The notes below the pieces were generated by a model. It saw only the letters and a list, made by a program, of their open reading frames with translations, ran no database searches and had not been told where the DNA came from. From Pseudanabaena sp. (lineage in GTDB: Bacteria > Cyanobacteriota > Cyanobacteriia > Pseudanabaenales > Pseudanabaenaceae): a stretch of DNA of 64,000 bases. How positions within the stretch are numbered: the first letter of the stretch is position 1; each line of letters begins with the position of its first letter. This document shows, piece by piece, positions 52,866 through 61,418 of the stretch. The position numbers and the translations under genes were made by a program. The stretch is taken from NCBI GenBank assembly GCA_003249015.1, contig QBLS01000003.1, positions 1 to 64,000 of the forward strand. Reading direction: 5' to 3'.

Positions 52866-53744
52866 TTAACTACCAATAAACCACTTTATGCCTATAAATA
52901 AATAGTATATTCCTGCCAAAATCAGAGCGACACTGCCAAACTTGGTAATTCCTTCCGAGTATTTCAGCAGTAGCTTGGCTTGTTTAGCGAAACCAGTCAA
53001 CAAACTAGATAAAAAGATGACAATCGTGTAGCCCAACGCATAACTTACCATCGTCAGCACCGATAGAACTTGCGAACCACTTGCCGCCGAAGCCGCAAGC
53101 ACGGCAAACAGTACAGGACTAGCACAAGGGGAACTAACCAAAGCATAGGTTAACCCAACACCAAAAGGCCCGAAATTAGATCCGCCAACATTAATCTGAG
53201 GTAAAGGAATCCTGATCAAACCCAACAAACCGATTCCCATGATTAAAATAATCGCTCCGACAGCCACATTAATGTGACCGCGATATTCCACGATTACCAA
53301 TCCTGCGAAGGAAGAAACCAATCCAAATAGACTAAGAACAATCACATTGCCAAGTACAAACATCCCTGCCTTGACAAAAGCATCTTTGCGAGAGGTAATG
53401 TTGCGCGTGCCGATGTAACTCAAATTTAAGGGCAGCATTGCAAGAATGCAGGGGGAAATGCTAGCAATCAAGCCACCAATAAATGCGAGAGGCATTAGCA
53501 CCATTGGATTAGCTGTGTCTTGTTGCGCGAACCATTCCTGATAGCGATTTTCCACAACAGAGATGGCATATTCCAGTCCTTTCGATACTGGTTCAATCAC
53601 CAACAGAGCGAGTACAAACCCTAGAAGTGCTAAGCCTCCAAAAATAAACCATTTTTTAGGAATTTTAGGACTGTTTTTTTTGCTTGTAGTAGTTTGCATA
53701 ACCAGATCATCAGTATCGAGATCGGGCTTATGAAGATGATTCAT
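52866..53744 (-). CDS. CcdA/DsbD-type thiol-disulfide transmembrane protein
   Basis: A 292-residue inner-membrane protein of the CcdA family, which carries reducing equivalents across the membrane for cytochrome c maturation or periplasmic thiol reduction. About seven helices are visible. The redox cysteines sit in IASISPCILAMLP and LVSSPCASPVLF. It has an extra cytoplasmic N-terminus of about 30 residues before the first helix. The thioredoxin-like gene at 53810 lies 65 bases upstream on the same strand, followed upstream by a second one; the three form one redox unit. Confidence 0.9.
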   Translation of the reverse strand: MNHLHKPDLDTDDLVMQTTTSKKNSPKIPKKWFIFGGLALLGFVLALLVIEPVSKGLEYAISVVENRYQEWFAQQDTANPMVLMPLAFIGGLIASISPCILAMLPLNLSYIGTRNITSRKDAFVKAGMFVLGNVIVLSLFGLVSSFAGLVIVEYRGHINVAVGAIILIMGIGLLGLIRIPLPQINVGGSNFGPFGVGLTYALVSSPCASPVLFAVLAASAASGSQVLSVLTMVSYALGYTIVIFLSSLLTGFAKQAKLLLKYSEGITKFGSVALILAGIYYLFIGIKWFIGS

Positions 53745-53809
53745 ATGAGTTTCCTAAAATAAGGTATGAAAAGCATTCCATTTGTCTAATAAATGGAATG
53801 CTTTTGAGA

Positions 53810-54352
53810 TTACTTTGTCAGCGCAGCATCCAAAACTTTGGTGTAAGCCATTTTGTCGGCATTGTTGCGATGTTGAGCCAAGATCTTGCCCGTTGCAGGA
53901 TCGACAATTGTGAGCGAACCAGTTTGGGTCTTATTCTCGGCAAGAAACTTGCTCAGTCCTAGCTCCTGAGCCGTAGCTTCTGCCGCCGCCGTAGTGGCTT
54001 TATCCGATACATCTAGTACCACAAATTCAACTTTGCCATCGTATTCTTTCTTCAGTTCAGAGACGGTTGGGGCAATATTTTTGCAAGCAGAACACCAACT
54101 TGCATAGACATCAACCACAACTGGCTTACCCTGCAACTTTTGAGCAAGAGGACTTCCAATAGAAGCACTAGAGACAGATTTCGCAGCACAAGGATCGGCT
54201 TTCTTTGCAGCGCAAGGATCTGGATTTGTTGCAGTAGTGTTTGTGGTGCTGGCAGCATTGTCTTTGGTTGCTTCAGGGGTAGCGCAACCAATAAATACGC
54301 CTGTACTCAAGAGTGCGATCGCTGCTAATGAAGCCAGATACTTAATTTTCAT
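53810..54352 (-). CDS. Thioredoxin-like lipoprotein with DPCAAK repeats
   Basis: A 180-residue exported thioredoxin-fold protein. A lipobox-like IGC (C23) suggests membrane anchoring. Two copies of DPCAAK (45-50 and 53-58) precede the thioredoxin domain, whose redox motif is WCSAC (86-90). The later part includes VVLDVSDKATTAA and GSLTIVDPATGKIL. It is paralogous to the gene at 54414 from the thioredoxin domain onward. The extra cysteine repeats may bind metal or receive electrons; this is inference. It lies between its paralogue and the ccdA-like gene. Confidence 0.88.
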   Translation of the reverse strand: MKIKYLASLAAIALLSTGVFIGCATPEATKDNAASTTNTTATNPDPCAAKKADPCAAKSVSSASIGSPLAQKLQGKPVVVDVYASWCSACKNIAPTVSELKKEYDGKVEFVVLDVSDKATTAAAEATAQELGLSKFLAENKTQTGSLTIVDPATGKILAQHRNNADKMAYTKVLDAALTK

Positions 54353-54413
54353 AATTTTTTAGGTCGTGAGTATCGTTAGATGAAGGTAAAAGGGATTGGG
54401 ATAGGAGATCGCC

Positions 54414-54911
54414 CTATTTCTTCGCCAAGGCTGCATCTAATACTCTGGTGTAAGTAGACTTGTTAGGGTTGTTATAGCTTTGTGACAGAATCTTACCTGT
54501 AGATGGCTCAACAATCGTTACTGAACCTGTGCGATTCTTGTTAGCCGCAAAGAAATTACTGAGTCCCAGCTCTTTGGCAATCTTCTCTGATTGAGCGGTA
54601 GATGCTCTATCTGATACATCTAAAACCACAAAGTGAACTTTCCCTGCGTATTCTTTTTTCAATTGGGAAAGAGTTGGGGCAATATTTTGGCAAGCAGGAC
54701 ACCAACTGGCATAGATATCAATCACAACGGGCTTACCTTGCAACTTTTTAGCGAGAGATCCACCGACAGAAGTAGATTGAGCATAGGTAGCTTCACCTGT
54801 GATCGCTTCAGATAGAGCTTGTTGAGTCGATTCTGGCTTTACTAAAACGATCGCTGTGCCAACACTTAGTAAGGCGATCGCAGCTAAAGTTGCCAAATTA
54901 TTAACTTTCAT
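54414..54911 (-). CDS. Thioredoxin-like exported protein
   Basis: A 165-residue exported thioredoxin-fold protein with an N-terminal hydrophobic signal (LATLAAIALLSVGTAIVLV) and no lipobox cysteine. The active site reads WCPAC (70-74). The core matches the paralogue at 53810 block for block (KLQGKPVVIDIYASW, VVLDVSDRAST, ILSQSYNNPNK). It is the first gene of a three-gene redox unit ending with the CcdA-like protein. Periplasmic or lumenal disulfide reduction is the likely role; the specific client protein is unknown. Confidence 0.88.
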   Translation of the reverse strand: MKVNNLATLAAIALLSVGTAIVLVKPESTQQALSEAITGEATYAQSTSVGGSLAKKLQGKPVVIDIYASWCPACQNIAPTLSQLKKEYAGKVHFVVLDVSDRASTAQSEKIAKELGLSNFFAANKNRTGSVTIVEPSTGKILSQSYNNPNKSTYTRVLDAALAKK

Positions 54912-55179
54912 AGAAATTGCTATATGGGGCTAAATCAAAGACTAGTCCCATTAAAGACATCAAAAATGAATATCAGATGAGGAGCAGATGGATATTACAT
55001 TAATCTTGCAGACTTCTCGGCAGCCTCGAAGGTAGATGGCAACGAACATCACTGCCATTCACCTTCGAGAGTAGACACTATACTAATTCACAAAAGTGAC
55101 TACACTTTTGTGAATTGAAAACTAAACCCAGTATGGGTTTTCAAACAAAGAAATGGAGTAGCCATTTCTTTGTTTGGTA
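54912..55179. other. Intergenic region with two family D hairpins
   Basis: Two perfect inverted repeats occupy the right part: 55085-55116 (AATTCACAAAAGTG arms) and 55143-55175 (AAACAAAGAAATGG arms), separated by AAACCCAGTATGGGTTT. The left part shows a CTTCTCGGCAGCCTCGAAGG-type repeat near 55012-55065 pairing with ACCTTCGAGAG. Confidence 0.6.
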
Positions 55180-55761
55180 TTAACTCCTGGGCTTCTTTGA
55201 TGATCTTGTAGTTTTTGCTTCAGCCTTTGGTTTGTTAAAGCCACTTCCTGCTTTGCTAGAAACCTTTGACCTCTTAGGCTTGGGTTCGATCACTGGCACA
55301 GATTCAATTAGAGCGACTGTTTTTTCTGTTTCAACAATCGCTTCTGTAGGAACTTCTGTAGCTTCTTCTCGAATTTCAGAGCCGATCGCAACAGGTTCAA
55401 TTACATCAACCTGATTCCCTTCTTGTTGATTGTCTTGCTCAGAAGATACAGCCTCAATTAGTAAAGATTCTTCAACTGGCTCTACTTCAGTGACAAGAAC
55501 AAGGTTCTCAGTAACTTTATTCTCAAGAATTGATGAGGTAGTGAGCTCAAAATGGGAGATTGTCACATCAAGAACTTTGCCCCCAATTCGATGGATTTGT
55601 TTAATGCGTTGAGAAAGTGAGCTGTAGGGAATAGAGACTGTATATGTGTAGCCTGTCTGTAATCTACTTCTCTGAGTCCCACCCACAAATTTAATTGTAA
55701 CTTGGCGATCGCTACTGAGATGTAGGTCGCGATTAGGGGAAGTAATGTCTAAGCTTTTCAT
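55180..55761 (-). CDS. CpcD-like linker-domain protein with long disordered tail
   Basis: A 193-residue protein. Residues about 18-70 form a CpcD-type small linker domain (VTIKFVGGTQRSRLQTG, then SIPYSSLSQRIKQIHRIGGKVLDV). That domain normally caps phycobilisome rods or sits at the C-terminus of rod linkers and at the N-terminus of ferredoxin-NADP reductase. Here it is followed by about 120 residues of acidic, low-complexity sequence (VTEVEPVEES, EATEVPTEA) and a basic serine/lysine-rich end (SSKAGSGFNKPK, TRSSKKPRS). I know of no named protein with this layout. The neighbour upstream is a phycoerythrin linker gene, so a phycobilisome role is likely. Confidence 0.75.
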   Translation of the reverse strand: MKSLDITSPNRDLHLSSDRQVTIKFVGGTQRSRLQTGYTYTVSIPYSSLSQRIKQIHRIGGKVLDVTISHFELTTSSILENKVTENLVLVTEVEPVEESLLIEAVSSEQDNQQEGNQVDVIEPVAIGSEIREEATEVPTEAIVETEKTVALIESVPVIEPKPKRSKVSSKAGSGFNKPKAEAKTTRSSKKPRS

Positions 55762-55893
55762 TTCAAAATCATCCTAAATGATCGCAATTAGGCGATCGCA
55801 CATCAAAAATAATCTAATACCAAGTCTAAAAATGGCGTTGCTATCTTTAGATTTTAAAATCTTTACTGAGTTCATAGCTAAGCAAGAGTTAGC

Positions 55894-55997
55894 TAAGTAG
55901 CTCACCCTAATTAAAACCTAAAACCAGAAGGTGTCCCGCCCGCTACGCGGGCGGGACACCTTTCTAGGTTTTTAGTTTACTTATAACTAGCTACTTA
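55894..55997. repeat. Miniature element, family B, copy 5
   Basis: About 104 bp from TAAGTAGCTCACCCTAATTAAAA, shown as TAAGTAGCTCACC, to TAACTAGCTACTTA. Core hairpin 55928-55962 has AAGGTGTCCCGCCCGC arms. It separates the CpcD-like gene from the phycoerythrin linker gene. Confidence 0.75.
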
Positions 55998-56012
55998 GTA
56001 CAAATCAAAATC

Positions 56013-56055
56013 CAAGAAGCGAGTTGTGGCGCTTAGCGCCACAACTCGCTTCTTG
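56013..56055 (-). terminator. Hairpin after the phycoerythrin-linker gene
   Basis: CAAGAAGCGAGTTGTGGCGC and its complement flank TTA, 13 bases past the stop at 56069. Confidence 0.75.
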
Positions 56056-56068
56056 AAATCAGCCGTAT

Positions 56069-56929
56069 TTAAACAGCAGTGATGCTAGCGATTACACCAC
56101 CTTGCTTGTGAATACGTTGATATTCTGTAGAAAGTTGGTCGAGAGGAACAAGATAAACCTTGTTGCTACGGCGGAATTTAGGAATGCTATTGAGAACCTT
56201 AGCGCGATAGCCAGTGACTTCAATACGGTAGACCTTGCTAGTAGGAGTACCAAAGGAGCCACGGCGTGATAGAGGTGCATCCGCAGGTGTTCGGAAAGAA
56301 CCACCATCACCACCAGTAGGAATCACAGCCGTTGGAGTAGAGTTAATGATTAAGGAATTCAGCTTGGCGCTATTTCCAGCCAAATTACCCCTTAGGCTAC
56401 TGCTAGCAGAACCACGTACCAATTCAAAGGTGTGGGTAAACTGCATCACGTTAGTGATTGCTTCAGTTTTATAACCACGAATGTAGGGAACAAGGTTTTC
56501 ACCAAAAGTATTTTGGTACTCATCGCTATCGATGTATGAGTCAATGTCAGCCTCAAAACCCTTAGCATTGAGAATGTCACTGTGCTGGCGCACTTCATCA
56601 TAATCGACGGGAGGACGACCAAGCAAATGACGAAAATTTAACTCAGTGGTGCGGTAAGGAGCGACATTGTTGAAAAACTTAGAACGATAAAGTCCAGACT
56701 TTGCTACAGCTCTCACAAACTCACGAACGCTGAGTTCGCCATTCCTAAATTGAGACTCAAGTGAGATTAGTCTCTCGCTTTCCATTACATAGGCATTGCC
56801 CAGAACTTGGCGATAAACAGCTTTGATCAAAGATTCAATTTCTTCCGAAGATTGTCCTAAAACCCTCTCTTGTGGTGGGGTTTCGTCATACAGGCTAACG
56901 CCTAAGCGTGCAGCAGATCCTAAAGGCAT
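56069..56929 (-). CDS. cpeC: Phycoerythrin-associated rod linker (CpeC-like)
   Basis: A 286-residue phycobilisome linker. The N-terminus (LGVSLYDETPPQERVLGQ), VYRQVLGNAYVMESERL, ELSVREFVRAVAKSGLYR and LNFRHLLGRPP belong to the PBS-linker domain (about 15-180). A C-terminal CpcD domain (about 230-286) shows YRIEVTGYRAKVLNSI and RIHKQGGVIASITAV. The sequence follows, from memory, the CpeC linker of phycoerythrin rods, including the MPLGSAARLGVSL start; CpeD or CpeE is less likely. The phycoerythrin genes themselves are not in this window. It is transcribed alone and its leader extends towards 57150. Confidence 0.85.
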   Translation of the reverse strand: MPLGSAARLGVSLYDETPPQERVLGQSSEEIESLIKAVYRQVLGNAYVMESERLISLESQFRNGELSVREFVRAVAKSGLYRSKFFNNVAPYRTTELNFRHLLGRPPVDYDEVRQHSDILNAKGFEADIDSYIDSDEYQNTFGENLVPYIRGYKTEAITNVMQFTHTFELVRGSASSSLRGNLAGNSAKLNSLIINSTPTAVIPTGGDGGSFRTPADAPLSRRGSFGTPTSKVYRIEVTGYRAKVLNSIPKFRRSNKVYLVPLDQLSTEYQRIHKQGGVIASITAV

Positions 56930-57235
56930 TATTGAATATCTCCTGATATAGCAAAGTTATTTTAAAAAATGTTTGAAATTTAATGGACTACAGTAATTCT
57001 TATTGCAAAAACTAGTTTTACAATGAGGATCTCTAGGTAGACTATTTTTGCTAAACGTATAAATTAATACGCCTAGTTAATAGTTGATTTTCTTATATGT
57101 CAGGAACCTTAACCGTCAAGTTTTATGAATCTTTGTATATTAGTATTAAACAAAAAAACAAAGCCCCGAATTTCGGGGCTTTGTTTTTTCTATAGTTCTC
57201 TATTATGGCGACAAAAATAGCGTTTCTAAAGAGAA
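56930..57235. other. Leader/promoter region of the linker gene and terminator of rplT
   Basis: AT-rich, no ORF. The left 200 bases are the presumed leader and promoter of the CpeC-like gene; no light-responsive element is recognised. The right part holds the hairpin at 57153. Confidence 0.45.
57153..57189 (-). terminator. Bidirectional rho-independent terminator of rplT
   Basis: AAAAAACAAAGCCCCGAA and TTCGGGGCTTTGTTTTTT with A- and T-tracts at both ends. Confidence 0.85.
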
Positions 57236-57589
57236 CTAATTAATCGCTTTGACTTTTTCAACGATCGCTGTAAATGCTTGAGGATCGAGAATTGCGATCT
57301 GAGACAACATTTTGCGGTTGATATCAATATTTGCTTTCTTGAGCAAACCTGCAAACTTGCTATAGCTCAAACCTTGTTGGCGGGCAGCAGCATTAATGCG
57401 AGTAATCCATAAGCTACGGAAATCGCGCTTCTTCTTGCGGCGATCACGGTAGGCATTACGCAGAGCTTTCATGACCTGCTGGTTAGCAGTGCGGAACAGC
57501 TTAGAGTGCGATCCGCGAAAGCCCTTGGCTAATTTCAATACTTTGTTGCGGCGCTTTCTAGCTACATTACCGCGTTTTACTCTCGTCAT
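57236..57589 (-). CDS. rplT: Ribosomal protein bL20
   Basis: A 117-residue basic protein with the bL20 landmarks [22 protein letters not shown] (here in parts [27 protein letters not shown]), [14 protein letters not shown] and [15 protein letters not shown]. Length is standard. It is the second gene of an rpmI-rplT operon, 75 bases after rpmI, in a spacer that contains a hairpin. infC is not part of this operon here. Confidence 0.97.
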   Translation of the reverse strand: MTRVKRGNVARKRRNKVLKLAKGFRGSHSKLFRTANQQVMKALRNAYRDRRKKKRDFRSLWITRINAAARQQGLSYSKFAGLLKKANIDINRKMLSQIAILDPQAFTAIVEKVKAIN

Positions 57590-57632
57590 GGCAGTTGGTT
57601 ACTATCGTAAAATTCGTTAATTTTTTTATACT

Positions 57633-57657
57633 TTTTAGGGTGCAAAGCACCCTAAAA
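57633..57657 (-). promoter_or_regulatory. Hairpin in the rpmI-rplT spacer
   Basis: TTTTAGGGTG-CAAAG-CACCCTAAAA lies between the two ribosomal-protein genes. It could set the ratio of the two proteins or act in autogenous control, though no bL20-binding mimic was identified. Confidence 0.55.
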
Positions 57658-57664
57658 TTTTCGC

Positions 57665-57862
57665 TTAGGCGTAAGGCATCATTGCGCTTACTCTGTCATT
57701 ATCGGTATCATCAACTATCGCCATTTGACCTAATCTGCTCTTACGAACAGTTGGCTTATGCTCTAGTAGGTGATTGCGACCAGCGTGGCGGCGTGCAAAT
57801 TTACCGCTACCCGTCACCTTGAATCGCTTAGCAGCAGATTTACGAGTTTTGAGCTTAGGCAC
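57665..57862 (-). CDS. rpmI: Ribosomal protein bL35
   Basis: A 65-residue basic protein with [20 protein letters not shown] (parts: [19 protein letters not shown]), [12 protein letters not shown] and a [14 protein letters not shown] stretch, which define bL35. It is the first gene of the rpmI-rplT operon; its promoter should lie in the 100 bases to the right. Confidence 0.96.
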   Translation of the reverse strand: MPKLKTRKSAAKRFKVTGSGKFARRHAGRNHLLEHKPTVRKSRLGQMAIVDDTDNDRVSAMMPYA

Positions 57863-57962
57863 TTTATTTATAGTCCAGATTTTTGACCTTTACGAGTGTA
57901 CCACAAGTAAATACAAAGTTTCATATTTTTTTATTGCTGCGATGTGCGCTCAAAGTCAAACC

Positions 57963-58010
57963 AGTAAAAACTTAAAAAGCCTTGCTTTGCAAGGCTTTTT
58001 AAGTTTTACT
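57963..58010 (-). terminator. Terminator of the BMP-type transporter operon
   Basis: AGTAAAA-CTTAAAAAGCCTTG and its complement around CTTTG lie exactly at the stop of the second permease gene. Confidence 0.75.
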
Positions 58011-58936
58011 CATTCATTAGTACCTAAAGCTCCTGGGGAACCAGTTAATGTCTTTCGTGGTGAACAAGTAACGATAATAATGACCAAAGTCATAATGTAA
58101 GGAGTAGCATTGAACAAGTAATAGTAAGAATCAAATCCTACTGCCTGAAGAGCTGGTCCAATAGCCTGCGCTCCACCAAATAGCAAAGCTGCCCATAGAC
58201 AGTGAATTGGCTGCCATTTTGCAAAAATTACTAGAGCAACTGCCATTAAACCCTGACCGCTAGAGATATTCTCTGCCCACAGCCCAGGGAAATACAGCGA
58301 TAAACTTGCTCCACCAATACCAGAAAGAAAACTACCGACAACGATCGCAGCGGTTCGCACACCGACAACCGAAATTCCCATTGCCCTAGCAGCACTTGGG
58401 CTATCGCCAACAGCACGGACATATAAGCCCCAACGAGTCGAACTAAAAAACCATTGCATTATTGGTGCGATCGCAATCCCAATTAATAGCAATGGGCTAA
58501 CTTTCAGAGCCGCTTGGACTTGCGGTAAGCTGCTCCAATTGCCCCACTCAAATAAAGGCAAAGGAATTGCTTTGGGTTGGATAAAAGCTTTACCAAAGAA
58601 AAATGCAATCCCACTGCCAAAAATAATCATCGCAATCCCGACAGCGACATCACTTACCTTAGGGCGTTGTGACAACCATGCATGAACTAACCCTAGCGCA
58701 GCCCCTGATAAACCAGCAGCGAGGACACCCAACCAAGGTGATTTAGTCAGGTAAGAAACCGCATAGGCAGTCATTGCTCCTGTCAGCAAAGTTCCTTCTA
58801 GACCAAGATTAATCTTGCCAGCTTTTTCGGTAAGACATTCGCCTAAGCTGACAAATAGAAATGGAGCGCTCCCTCGGAGCGTACCTGCGACGATCGCCAG
58901 AGGTACGCTCATCCAACCTAGTGAAGTATCTGACAT
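58010..58936 (-). CDS. ABC transporter permease, BMP/nucleoside type (second)
   Basis: A 308-residue inner-membrane permease with about eight helices. AGKINLGLEGTLLTGAM and GMAISVV-like EAA-type loop RAMGISVVGVRTAAIV match the YufQ/NupQ branch of BMP-linked transporters for nucleosides or similar compounds. It is the third gene of a binding protein-permease-permease operon, with no ATPase gene in the operon. Spacer to the preceding permease is 119 bases. Confidence 0.9.
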   Translation of the reverse strand: MSDTSLGWMSVPLAIVAGTLRGSAPFLFVSLGECLTEKAGKINLGLEGTLLTGAMTAYAVSYLTKSPWLGVLAAGLSGAALGLVHAWLSQRPKVSDVAVGIAMIIFGSGIAFFFGKAFIQPKAIPLPLFEWGNWSSLPQVQAALKVSPLLLIGIAIAPIMQWFFSSTRWGLYVRAVGDSPSAARAMGISVVGVRTAAIVVGSFLSGIGGASLSLYFPGLWAENISSGQGLMAVALVIFAKWQPIHCLWAALLFGGAQAIGPALQAVGFDSYYYLFNATPYIMTLVIIIVTCSPRKTLTGSPGALGTNE

Positions 58937-59055
58937 AGTTCTGAATTTAGCAATTAGCGATTTTTGATTCAGTGATTAGTAGTTAGGGATTAGCTGTTAG
59001 CCTTTAATAATTTAAAAATTTTTTTAGAAGCTAATCGCCAATAGCTAACTTCCAT

Positions 59056-60144
59056 TTAAACAACAGTTGCAGATGCGTCAATCTTAACTTCAGGCTCTCT
59101 ATCTTTAAAGAAGTCAAAACGACCATAAAGAGATTCACTAAAGAGAATTGCTAAGAATACGATACCTTGGAATAGCAAAACCGTGGCATCAGGTAATCCA
59201 AACGACCTCTGAAGGGCGCTTCCACTTGCCAGAATGCCACCCATCAATACAGCAACAAGTACTGCAACTAAAGGATTCTGTCTGGCGATAAAAGCAACTA
59301 AAATGCCACTATAGCCATAACCTGAAATTAGCGAGGCATTGGCACTGCCATGAATAGCTGCCACTTCCACCATCCCTGCTAGACCAGCGCAGGAACCACC
59401 TAAGAAGGTGACGATTAATGTGAGTTTACCAACTGGTAAGCCTGCGATTTTAGCAGCGCGAATATTGCCGCCGACGGTGCGTACTGAAAATCCAAAAGTG
59501 GTGCGATGAATCAAAAAATAAGCGATCGCACAGGCAACTAATCCATAAACTAGCCCGTAATGCACCCTTGTATTGGGAATACTTTGCAGCATATTAATTT
59601 CTGAAAGTGGAAAGCTAGAGGGTTTGTTCAAGGTAGAAGGATCGCGCATTGGACCTTCTACCAATGTATTAAGCACAGCGATCGCGATGTAATTCATCAA
59701 CAAACTACTAATAGTTTCATTAACACCGCGATAGTACTTAATCGCGCCTACAAACATTATCCACAGACCACCTGCAATAATACCGCCCATCGCCATTGCT
59801 ATCTGAACGATCAAAGAGGGTAAAGAAGCGAGCGATAGACCAATAGCGATCGCACCTAATCCACCAACGATTAAAGCACCTTCATTGCCAATAATCGTCA
59901 ATCCTAGCATCGCTGGTAGAGCCGTGCATAAACAGGTCAGCATCAAAGGGGCTGCTCGAATTAAGGTTCCTTGCCAAGAGAAACTATTGCCAAACGCAGA
60001 TGAGTAAATCGCCCCATAAATTGCGATCGGATTTTTCCCTTGAACAGCACAAAAGATGCCAAAAATGACTAATGAAGCAAGCAAAGCTCCTATGGGAAGC
60101 AGAATATTCTCAGATGTTGAACGCCAGCGATCGCGTATGCTCAT
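59056..60144 (-). CDS. ABC transporter permease, BMP/nucleoside type (first)
   Basis: A 362-residue inner-membrane permease with about nine helices, of the YufP/NupP branch. Characteristic parts are IGNEGALIVGGLGAIAI, NETISSLLMNYIAIAVLN and RTVGGNIRAAKIAGLPVGK, the cytoplasmic loop expected to touch the ATPase. It follows the binding-protein gene after 83 bases with a hairpin in between. It and the second permease are related but not identical, so they probably form a heterodimeric channel. Confidence 0.92.
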   Translation of the reverse strand: MSIRDRWRSTSENILLPIGALLASLVIFGIFCAVQGKNPIAIYGAIYSSAFGNSFSWQGTLIRAAPLMLTCLCTALPAMLGLTIIGNEGALIVGGLGAIAIGLSLASLPSLIVQIAMAMGGIIAGGLWIMFVGAIKYYRGVNETISSLLMNYIAIAVLNTLVEGPMRDPSTLNKPSSFPLSEINMLQSIPNTRVHYGLVYGLVACAIAYFLIHRTTFGFSVRTVGGNIRAAKIAGLPVGKLTLIVTFLGGSCAGLAGMVEVAAIHGSANASLISGYGYSGILVAFIARQNPLVAVLVAVLMGGILASGSALQRSFGLPDATVLLFQGIVFLAILFSESLYGRFDFFKDREPEVKIDASATVV

Positions 60145-60179
60145 ATAGTTTTAGTTCTCAAATGAATGATATATCAAGT

Positions 60180-60220
60180 AAAAAAGTTTAAAACTTGCAA
60201 AGCAAGTTTTAAACTTTTTT
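60180..60220 (-). repeat. Hairpin between binding protein and permease genes
   Basis: AAAAAAGTTTAAAACTTG and its complement around CAAAG with flanking A and T tracts. As in other transporter operons it may give more binding protein than permease. Confidence 0.75.
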
Positions 60221-60227
60221 ATTTGGT

Positions 60228-61418
60228 TTAGCCTTTAACGCTTCCAATCACACCTTCAACAAACCAATCCATCTTTTCCAAATCGGGATCTGTCTGTTTG
60301 AACTGCTTGTCTTTAGCAATCACGACTTTGCCAGTGTTATCTTTCATTTCACCAGCATAAATAATCATGCTGCCATCCATAAATTTAGCCATCACAGTTT
60401 CGGCTTCCTTCTTAGTCTCAGCGCTAACAGCACTTCCAAAAGGCGACACTTTACAGAAACCTTCCTTCAGACCACCGCGCAAAATGTGAGGAATACCTCC
60501 ATCTGCCAGAGTTTTACCTGCTTTGATAAGTTCTACATACTTGGTGTAAACATTAGTCCAATCCCATTCCGCACCAGTTAAATATCCATTTGGAGCAAGG
60601 GATGCTTGATTAGTATGATAGCCAGTGCAGAATACTTTCCGTTTCTCTGCGGTCTCCATCACAACTTTTGGACTGTCTACGTGACAAGTTAATACATCTA
60701 CACCCTGATCAACCATACTGTTAGCAGCTTCAGCTTCTTTAACTGGAACTGACCAATCGCCTGTGAAGATGACCTGAACCGTAGCTTTAGGATTAACACT
60801 ACGAGCGCCAAGGGTATAGCTGTTGACATTGCGAACTACCTGCGGGATTGGCTTGGCAGCTACAAATCCTAACTTGCCAGACTTGGTTGACAACCCTGCA
60901 ACAACACCTGCAACATATTGAGCTTCGTCGATATAACCGTAGTAACTACCGACATTCTTAGGGGTTTTGCCCTCCGTGTACAATCCGCCACAATGGAAGA
61001 ATTGCACATTGGGATTATCTGGGGCTAACTTGAGAATGTGCGGATCGAAGTAGCCAAAAGATGTAGGGAAAAGTGCTGTGACACCATTTTGATTGATCAT
61101 GCCGAGCATGGTTTCTTGCACCACAGCAGTTTCGGCAACACTAGCTTCACTGTATGTCTTAACCCCAGGAAGCTTTGCGATCGCAGTTTCACCCTCAAAA
61201 TGAGCTTGACTATAACCAAAGTCATCCTTTGGTCCAACGTAGATAAACCCAATATTTAGCAGAGCTGCCGCAGCATCTCCAGTTGCGGCAGGAGATCCCG
61301 CAGGGGTTGTGGGAGCTTGCTCAGAGCAGCCGACCCATAGCTGAGAGGTTGCACCAAAAGCGGCTGTAGCGATCGCGCCTCTAATAAACTTGCGACGAGG
61401 AATATAAATTGGACTCAT
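60228..61418 (-). CDS. BMP-family ABC transporter substrate-binding lipoprotein
   Basis: A 396-residue periplasmic binding lipoprotein of the BMP/PnrA type that binds nucleosides or related purine compounds. The N-terminus combines a twin-arginine-like RRKFIRG (8-14) with a lipobox ending at C31 (LWVGC). The mature part has NIGFIYVGPKDDFGYSQAHF (parts: GFIYVGPKDDFGYSQ), YIDEAQYVAGVVAGL, GKLGFVAAKPIPQVVRNVNS (part: GFVAAKPIPQV) and GYHTNQASLAPNGYLTGAEW (part: GYHTNQASLAP). The ATG at 61418 follows an AAGG sequence and fits the signal; a TTG at 61457 is rejected. An NtcA-type promoter lies upstream, so a nitrogen-source role is likely. Confidence 0.92.
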   Translation of the reverse strand: MSPIYIPRRKFIRGAIATAAFGATSQLWVGCSEQAPTTPAGSPAATGDAAAALLNIGFIYVGPKDDFGYSQAHFEGETAIAKLPGVKTYSEASVAETAVVQETMLGMINQNGVTALFPTSFGYFDPHILKLAPDNPNVQFFHCGGLYTEGKTPKNVGSYYGYIDEAQYVAGVVAGLSTKSGKLGFVAAKPIPQVVRNVNSYTLGARSVNPKATVQVIFTGDWSVPVKEAEAANSMVDQGVDVLTCHVDSPKVVMETAEKRKVFCTGYHTNQASLAPNGYLTGAEWDWTNVYTKYVELIKAGKTLADGGIPHILRGGLKEGFCKVSPFGSAVSAETKKEAETVMAKFMDGSMIIYAGEMKDNTGKVVIAKDKQFKQTDPDLEKMDWFVEGVIGSVKG

